From assembly GCA_001795315.1 (NCBI GenBank), contig MGOH01000025.1, positions 1 through 11,389 of the forward strand: DNA of 11,389 nt. Direction: 5' to 3'. A program made the position numbers and the translations under genes. The notes below the pieces were generated by a model. It was not told where the DNA came from. It ran no database searches and was given only the letters and a program-made list of their open reading frames with translations. This document shows, piece by piece, positions 7,301 to 11,389 of the stretch. The DNA is from Chloroflexi bacterium RBG_19FT_COMBO_48_23 (GTDB taxonomy: Bacteria > Chloroflexota > Dehalococcoidia > GIF9 > UBA5620). The stretch's first letter is position 1; the number at the start of each line of letters is the position of its first letter.

Positions 7301-7858
7301 GCTAACGTCAAAGCCGGTGCTGTAATAGTGGATTCTGGAGCCTTGGGCGAAATTCTTGCTCAAGCTGATGCCGCTTTCAAGTCAAGTCTCGTTGGTCGCA
7401 TTCTCTCGTGGAATACTCACCCAGATAATCGGGCAATTTTAGGGTTCACTTTACAAGAATTCGCTATCGGAGACACCACCGGTATATTTATTGTGTCGTC
7501 AGATGCATCGGAGTCTCCTGATAAACAGGTTATTATGGGACAGGCGATGGCAGCCAGGGTCTCAAGCTATTTGAGCCGGGGCACGATTAGGCCGCGGATT
7601 ACTGCGGTTAATATCGATAGGCATCTGTGCCGTGGCTGTGGTGATTGCGCTGCAGTGTGTCCTTATATAGAGATGAAAGTTAGTGACTTGGGCACCGCTT
7701 ATGCTTATGTTGACCCAATGCTGTGCCTGGGTTGCGGAGCTTGCCTCGCCTCCTGTCCTACAGGTGCTATAACTCAGCGTGTTCAAAGCGATTCAAACAT
7801 AGTTTGTACGCTGGAAGCCATGCTGGAGAAATCTAACAAGGTTGGTGTGACGGCATGA
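4331..7858 (+). CDS. HdrA-GltD(NfnB)-HdrA chimeric iron-sulfur flavoprotein
   Basis: A 1175-residue fusion, probably wiring NAD(P)H to an Hdr complex. (1) Residues 1-150 match HdrA from its Rossmann start through the inserted ferredoxin domain. The FAD motif is decayed (GNNVGA at 9-14), while Cys105, 108, 111, 115 are kept. (2) Residues about 150-615 are GltD/NfnB-like: Cys157, 161, 200, 204, 208 for clusters, GSGPSG at 253-258 (FAD), GGGNSA at 384-389 (NAD(P)H) and GGD at 527-529. (3) Cys620, 623, 626, 629, 632, 636 form a dense cluster region, after which the HdrA alignment resumes (VEIEAG 650-655, GIFVVEG 686-692). (4) Residues 750-885 are an HdrA N-terminal domain (Cys757, 759, 792, 861) with extra cysteines 817-836. 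(5) A second decayed Rossmann motif, STGLSG, is at 908-913. (6) A C-terminal ferredoxin follows: Cys1100-1110 and 1132-1142. An in-frame stop directly before ATG fixes the earliest start. The Shine-Dalgarno is weak. Confidence 0.9.
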   Translation: MVSSVAVIGNNVGAAQCALTLAEMGAEVSLIISTKSLSLNGNDGSDSSVSAANEYLRIWPLLLKAATHPGVKLYTNSCVEAVAGESKEFVVKVKRLPRYVDEKLCTSCGMCQEACPVKIPFSCDSHVITCGAIHAPLIGIRSVPAAYSIDKNDTAPCRAACPLGINIPGFICLLSKGKADEALNLINEAAPLAGILGRVCSHPCEDNCQRSKVDSPVFIRALHRYAADNASGSINYSGRNKVKSREEKIAIVGSGPSGLAAAWGLVRRGYTPTIFESHAVVGGMLATGIPRFRLPREVREREVEAIMAMGVDVKTGVILGRDITLADLREQGYKAFYLAIGAGLNNELSIPGEDLEGVVDVISMLFALNLKVGTTVGSNVVVIGGGNSAVDSARAVKRRSNGTVRILYRRTAEEMTAIKEHIEEAIEEGVLIEYLTAPVEIIGDGTKVTGIRCQRMELGEVDATGRRQPVPIEDSEFTIDADHVVVAIGQRPSTTLLRLRGIKVNDDATIDVDPLTLQANIPDIFAGGDCVTGPNTVVEAMAAGLRAAESIDRYISGRDLRKGRTLEMQKLAEVDIETRYVSPHKRAEMPILPHAARMGTFEETKIGLPVDAAKAETERCLSCALCSGCLECERICQVSAVSHKDNIKSVEIEAGAVVDFISRSGAAGLSRPRSSQSRALKVSDQGIFVVEGEDDLLDELSRASATALDVAQWLKLPKKVALTGADAKTNQDDRLNLEPEVTGPVGFGDERTGVVLCRCGGSISSVIDLSQMANEIGRLSGVSHVHELSQVCTEYGAREIKALVTEEKLSRLVIAACRCCNLEQVCFSCTEQRVRCKEYLSQYLGAGQSTTVEFVNIREHCAWVHNDNPAEATRKAIEIVSAGVVRAQGTSPAILHGHPIAEGALVISTGLSGLATAMNLASQAYPVTIIHRSELKKKKGKQPTEYLEKEANLLKELGKLGASVMSWPRALRFDGIPGNYEAVLESSSGTANVKAGAVIVDSGALGEILAQADAAFKSSLVGRILSWNTHPDNRAILGFTLQEFAIGDTTGIFIVSSDASESPDKQVIMGQAMAARVSSYLSRGTIRPRITAVNIDRHLCRGCGDCAAVCPYIEMKVSDLGTAYAYVDPMLCLGCGACLASCPTGAITQRVQSDSNIVCTLEAMLEKSNKVGVTA

Positions 7859-8247
7859 GCCCAACTGCTGCTGACATTGTGGTGTTTGCCTGCAATTGGG
7901 ATGGGCTTAGCTGTATTGAAGCAGCGGCGCAAAGCCGTCTTAACTATCCGCCGTCGGTCAAGGTGATTAGGGTGAGCTGCCTCTCACGGGTGCATTCAGG
8001 ATTGATACTCAAGGCTTTCGAGTTGGGTGCGGGTGGAGTGATGCTCCTGGGATGCGAGCCAGATAATTGCTATTACGAGAAGGATGACAGGTTCAATGTC
8101 GCAGAATATGAGAAGACACGTGGAGTGCTGGGACTGTTGGGCTTGGGAACCGACAGGCTCAAGCTTACCCGTCTGCCGCGGTGTGATGGAGAAGGCTTTG
8201 TGAAACAGGTGACGGATTTCATTGATGAGATAGAGCAGGCTTCATAA
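7855..8247 (+). CDS. mvhD: MvhD-like hydrogenase/Hdr iron-sulfur delta subunit
   Basis: A 130-residue protein of the MvhD family, the small [2Fe-2S] subunit that hands electrons from a dehydrogenase or hydrogenase to HdrA. Conserved family features are FACNW (11-15), YP followed by KVIRVSC (Cys42), LKAFELGAGGVMLLGC (Cys67) and DNCYY (Cys72). The usual CNWC is altered: the fourth position is Asp16 and a Cys appears at 20 instead. An additional Cys110 sits in the C-terminal part. It is translationally coupled to the preceding fusion gene by an ATGA overlap. With no MvhA/MvhG hydrogenase in the window, its likely partner is the GltD module of the fusion protein. The family call is secure; the cluster ligation is open. 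Confidence 0.9.
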   Translation: MSPTAADIVVFACNWDGLSCIEAAAQSRLNYPPSVKVIRVSCLSRVHSGLILKAFELGAGGVMLLGCEPDNCYYEKDDRFNVAEYEKTRGVLGLLGLGTDRLKLTRLPRCDGEGFVKQVTDFIDEIEQAS

Positions 8248-8264
8248 TAGGATGTAAAAACGTA

Positions 8265-9413
8265 ATGTTTGATGGTAAACAGGAAATAAAGGATACCCGA
8301 ATACATCTCTGCCTTGATTGTGGCAAATGTACGGTGGTCTGTCCGGTTGCGAAGTACAACCCGGAGTTTAACCCACGGCTTATAGTACAGAGGAACACAG
8401 AACAAAAGGGCATGAATTTTCAGGATAAAACAATCTGGTCTTGCCTAAATTGCTATATGTGCCTGGAGCGGTGCAACTACCGCGTGGAATTCCCCGAGTT
8501 TATTCGTATTTTGAGAACTGAGGCACTTAGCAAAGGAACTGAGGCGCAATGCAGCCATGGCGGGGCATTGCAGTCCATGATGCATCTGATGACCGGTGGA
8601 GACGTGCATCAGGAGCGACTGGGCTGGCTACCCCCGGATATTAAGCTGTCTGCGCAATACGACTCCATATTTTTCGTAGGCTGCGCACCCTATTTCGACG
8701 TCATGTTCAGAGACCTGGGAGTGAATACATTGGAAGGGGTGAAGGGAGCATTGAGGTTGCTAAACCGAGCTCAAATACCCTTTAATCTTCTGGTTAACGA
8801 GCGTTGCTGCGGGCGTGACCTGTTGCTCCAGGGAGATAAAGAAGGCTTTATAGCTCTAGCAAAGGCAAATATGGATGAATTTAACCGCCTTGGCGTTAAA
8901 AAAATCATCACCACCTGCCCGGAATGTTACTATTCATTGAAGGTTGATTATCCCAAAGTGCTGGGCAGCACAGTTGCAGAAGTGGTATATTGGACAGATG
9001 CTATAGCCCCGTTGATACAGAGCGGCGAGCTGCATCTCGGAAAACTCAAGGAAAAGGCTACCTATCAGGACCCCTGCACTCTGGGAAGAGGCTTGAGGAT
9101 TTTTGATTCACCTCGACAGCTACTGAGCGCGATAGATGGTCTGAAATTGGTGGAAATGGAGCAGAGTCGGGAAAAGGCACTGTGTTGCGGGGCGAGTTCC
9201 TGGGTACACTGTGGGGCTGCAAACCGGCAGATACAGGATGAGCGCCTTACCCAGGCAGAGGCAACTGGAGCCGGGATACTGGTGACTTCCTGCCCCAAGT
9301 GCCAGATTCATCTGAAGTGTGCCCAGCGTAGTCGGAACGGGAGAATGCCTAACATCGACATACAGGACCTGACCAGCTTGGTAGCCCTGTCACTCGACCA
9401 GGAGGTAAGCTAA
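8265..9413 (+). CDS. hdrD: HdrC-HdrB fusion (HdrD-like) with two CCG domains
   Basis: A 382-residue protein joining an HdrC-type ferredoxin to an HdrB-type catalytic part. The N-terminal ferredoxin has Cys16, 19, 22, 26 and Cys60, 63, 66, 70, two [4Fe-4S] sites. The first CCG motif is Cys140, Cys181-Cys182-Gly, Cys218, Cys221. The second is Cys271, Cys307-Cys308-Gly, Cys343, Cys346. In methanogen HdrB these CCG motifs bind noncubane [4Fe-4S] clusters that reduce the CoM-CoB heterodisulfide. Here both are complete, so the subunit should be catalytic, but the substrate in a bacterium is unknown. The related GlpC and glycolate-oxidase-type CCG proteins are a weaker match, because HdrA and MvhD flank this gene. 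It lies 17 bases after mvhD, with GGATG upstream of its ATG. Its stop abuts the hdrA start. Confidence 0.92.
   Translation: MFDGKQEIKDTRIHLCLDCGKCTVVCPVAKYNPEFNPRLIVQRNTEQKGMNFQDKTIWSCLNCYMCLERCNYRVEFPEFIRILRTEALSKGTEAQCSHGGALQSMMHLMTGGDVHQERLGWLPPDIKLSAQYDSIFFVGCAPYFDVMFRDLGVNTLEGVKGALRLLNRAQIPFNLLVNERCCGRDLLLQGDKEGFIALAKANMDEFNRLGVKKIITTCPECYYSLKVDYPKVLGSTVAEVVYWTDAIAPLIQSGELHLGKLKEKATYQDPCTLGRGLRIFDSPRQLLSAIDGLKLVEMEQSREKALCCGASSWVHCGAANRQIQDERLTQAEATGAGILVTSCPKCQIHLKCAQRSRNGRMPNIDIQDLTSLVALSLDQEVS
9401..9405 (+). promoter_or_regulatory. Ribosome binding site deciding the TTG start of hdrA
   Basis: A perfect GGAGG inside the last codons of the preceding gene, eight bases before TTG at 9414. 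The TTG follows the upstream TAA without a gap, so termination and reinitiation may be coupled. Confidence 0.75.
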
Positions 9414-11389
9414 TTGGCTGAAGATGAACTCAGGATAGGTGTCTTTGTTTGCGATTGCGGGCTCAACATTGCCGGGTCTGTAGATACTGAAGAGGTACGG
9501 CGGTCGGCAGAAGAGCTTCCTGGCGTGGTAGTTGCGGTGAGAAATCGGTATACCTGCGCTGACCCCGGTCAGGTAGAAATCAAAAGGCACATCAATGAAC
9601 ACAGACTGAACCGCGTAGTCATAGCTTCTTGCACCCCACGGCTTCACGAGCCCACCTTCCGTAAGTGCGTCACTGAGGTTGGGCTTAACCCTTATTTGCT
9701 GGAAATGGCTAACATCAGGGAACATTGTAGTTGGGTTCACCTCTATGACCGCGAGTCGGCTACTAAGAAAGCTGCAGATATTGTTAAGATGGCGGTAGCC
9801 CGGGCTCGACTTCTCCAGCCGCAGCAGGAGATGGAAATACCTGTGACTGATGCTGCCCTGGTTATCGGTGGTGGTGTAGCTGGGATTCAGGCGGCGTTGG
9901 ACCTTGCCGATGCCGGGCATCAGGTGTATCTGGTGGAAGAGAAGCCATCAATCGGTGGCATCATGGCTCAGCTTGACAAAACGTTCCCCACGATGGACTG
10001 TTCTATATGTGTGCTCGGGCCCAAAATGATGGATGTGGGTCGCCACCCCAGAATCAAGCTGCTTGCCTACAGTAGCGTGGAAGATGTATCTGGCTACGTG
10101 GGTAACTTCAAAGTCCGCGTCCGTAAGAAAGCCCGCTATGTGGATGAAACCTTGTGCAACGTCTGTGGCAAGTGCGCTGAGGCTTGTCCTGTGGTATTGC
10201 CCGATGAATTCCAGCAGGGTTTCTCGTCGCGAAAGGCAGCCTATATCGACTTCCCTCAAGCGGTGCCCTCAGCCTTCCTTATCGACATGGAGCACTGCCT
10301 GGGGAATAAACCTGTCGCCTGTGTCAAATGCGTAGATGCTTGCGAAAAGGAGTGCATAGATTTGCACATGCAGGACAAGATAGTGGAGCTTGAAGTTGGT
10401 ACCATAATCGTAGCCACCGGCATGGGTGTTTATGACCCCACTCAGCTTGATGAGTACGGCTATACGCGTTTTGAGAACGTCATCACCAGCATGGAATTCG
10501 AAAGGCTGATATGTGGTGGCGGACCTACGGAAGGCCACCTGGTACGTCCCTCTGACCAAAAAACACCCAAGCGCATTGGCTTTATACAGTGCGTAGGCTC
10601 GCGGACAGAGAACCGTGGCTATCCCTACTGCTCCAACGTGTGCTGTATGAACACAGTTAAGGATAGCCTGCTGATTAAAGAGCATGACCCGGACGCTGAG
10701 ATTGTCGTCTTCTACATGGATATTCGCGCCTTCGGTAAGGGATTTGAGGATTTAGTTCGCCGCTCCAGAGAGGTTGGCGTACGCTATATTCGAGGCATCC
10801 CTGGAGAAATCAGGGAAGACCCGACGACCGGGAATCTCCTGGTCAAGGTGGAGAATACTACAACGGCACGTGTGGAGGAATATGAACTGGATATGGTGGT
10901 ACTCTCGGTAGGACTTGAGCCAAAGGCTGACCTGAAGCGGCTCGTCGGTGTCCTTAACCTCTCGCAGACCAGCGATGGCTTTTTAATGGAAGCTCATCCC
11001 AAGCTCAAGCCGGTAGATGCACCGACGCCGGGCATATTCTTCGCCGGCTGCGTCGAAGCGCCTAAAGACATAAAGGACAGCGTCACCCAGGCTGGAGCCG
11101 CCGCCGCCCGGAGTTCCATCCTCCTGAATGCTGGTGTCATCAAAGGTGAGGCTATCAAAGCGATAGTTGACCTTGACAAGTGCAACTCGTGCGGTGTCTG
11201 TGCCCGTGTCTGCCCCTACGGGGCGATTAAGGTAGATGTCAAGGCTAAGTCCGGGGCACATTTGATAGCTGCCGCCTGCGCCGGTTGTGGCACCTGTGCC
11301 GCTGAGTGCCGCTTCGATGCCATAACCATGCAGCACTTCAGCGATGCCCAGGTGCTTGCTCAAATAGATGCTGTCCTGGATACAGACCC
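9414..11389 (+). CDS. hdrA: HdrA, FAD and iron-sulfur electron-bifurcating subunit, 3' end beyond window
   Basis: 658 codons are visible from TTG at 9414; the frame is open at the right edge. The N-terminal domain has CDCG (Cys13, 15), SCTPRLHEPTF and NIREHCSWVH. The TrxR-like FAD domain has an intact GGGVAG at 152-157, followed by EEKPSIGG and TMDCSIC (Cys196, 199). The inserted ferredoxin domain has Cys248, 251, 254, 258 and Cys295, 303, 306, 310, 314. The C-terminal ferredoxin has Cys590, 593, 596, 600 and Cys622, 625, 628, 632. In methanogens HdrA bifurcates electrons between ferredoxin and the heterodisulfide, and this copy keeps every motif I can check. Archaeal HdrA is about 650 residues and the last ferredoxin has already passed, so the gene probably ends soon after the edge unless it carries a C-terminal fusion. 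The related QmoA is less likely given the HdrCB and MvhD neighbours. Confidence 0.95.
   Translation, partial: MAEDELRIGVFVCDCGLNIAGSVDTEEVRRSAEELPGVVVAVRNRYTCADPGQVEIKRHINEHRLNRVVIASCTPRLHEPTFRKCVTEVGLNPYLLEMANIREHCSWVHLYDRESATKKAADIVKMAVARARLLQPQQEMEIPVTDAALVIGGGVAGIQAALDLADAGHQVYLVEEKPSIGGIMAQLDKTFPTMDCSICVLGPKMMDVGRHPRIKLLAYSSVEDVSGYVGNFKVRVRKKARYVDETLCNVCGKCAEACPVVLPDEFQQGFSSRKAAYIDFPQAVPSAFLIDMEHCLGNKPVACVKCVDACEKECIDLHMQDKIVELEVGTIIVATGMGVYDPTQLDEYGYTRFENVITSMEFERLICGGGPTEGHLVRPSDQKTPKRIGFIQCVGSRTENRGYPYCSNVCCMNTVKDSLLIKEHDPDAEIVVFYMDIRAFGKGFEDLVRRSREVGVRYIRGIPGEIREDPTTGNLLVKVENTTTARVEEYELDMVVLSVGLEPKADLKRLVGVLNLSQTSDGFLMEAHPKLKPVDAPTPGIFFAGCVEAPKDIKDSVTQAGAAAARSSILLNAGVIKGEAIKAIVDLDKCNSCGVCARVCPYGAIKVDVKAKSGAHLIAAACAGCGTCAAECRFDAITMQHFSDAQVLAQIDAVLDTD

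Noticed and set aside
4331..7858. Fusion protein as an assembly artefact or frameshifted pair of genes
   Set aside because: The frame is uninterrupted over 1175 codons, with in-frame homology at both ends. The insertion boundaries fall at matching HdrA positions with preserved spacing, as expected from a real domain insertion.
7855..11389. Hydrogenase-linked Mvh-Hdr cluster as in methanogens
   Set aside because: No MvhA or MvhG large or small hydrogenase subunit is encoded in the window, and the upstream partner is an NAD(P)H-type GltD module. A hydrogenase beyond the right edge cannot be excluded.

Overview
The window holds one long plus-strand gene cluster, roughly 1433 to beyond 11389. 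It is preceded by two minus-strand genes for predicted secreted lipoproteins. Gene content, oxygen-sensitive iron-sulfur enzymes throughout, TTG starts behind good ribosome binding sites, bacterial-type promoters and proline-rich or PKD-containing lipoproteins point to a strictly anaerobic bacterium. My best guess is Chloroflexota (Dehalococcoidia-like), but this is a style judgement, not a phylogeny. No tRNA, rRNA, CRISPR array, insertion sequence or phage gene is visible.

Left part (1-1432): a lipoprotein fragment (369 down to the left edge), a 241-base spacer (370-610) in which I see only the promoter of that lipoprotein, then a PKD plus OB-fold-like lipoprotein (1267-611, minus). The divergent spacer 1268-1432 contains a good sigma70-type promoter for the plus-strand operon (TTGTTA, 17 bases, TATACT) and a leader with two overlapping inverted repeats that cannot both fold.

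Right part: korD-korA-korB-korC encode a four-subunit 2-oxoacid:ferredoxin oxidoreductase. They are followed by a 1175-residue fusion flavoprotein, an MvhD-like protein, an HdrC-HdrB (HdrD-like) fusion with two complete CCG motifs, and HdrA (open at the right edge, 658 codons seen). Intergenic distances are 7, -4, 50, 13, -4, 17 and 0 bases, so one transcript is likely.

How they may work together (inference): the Kor enzyme oxidises a 2-oxoacid-CoA pair and reduces ferredoxin. HdrA carries an intact FAD motif and is the candidate bifurcating or confurcating centre. MvhD passes electrons to HdrA. The HdrCB fusion would reduce (or oxidise) a disulfide or other thiol-type substrate. The fusion protein carries an intact NfnB/GltD-type NAD(P)H dehydrogenase. 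No hydrogenase (MvhAG) or formate dehydrogenase is in the window, so the GltD module is the likely electron input or output partner that replaces it.

The most interesting object is the 1175-residue protein. By direct comparison with the neighbouring HdrA it is two decayed HdrA copies in one chain. A complete GltD module is nested inside the ferredoxin domain of the first copy, and both HdrA-type FAD motifs are broken.
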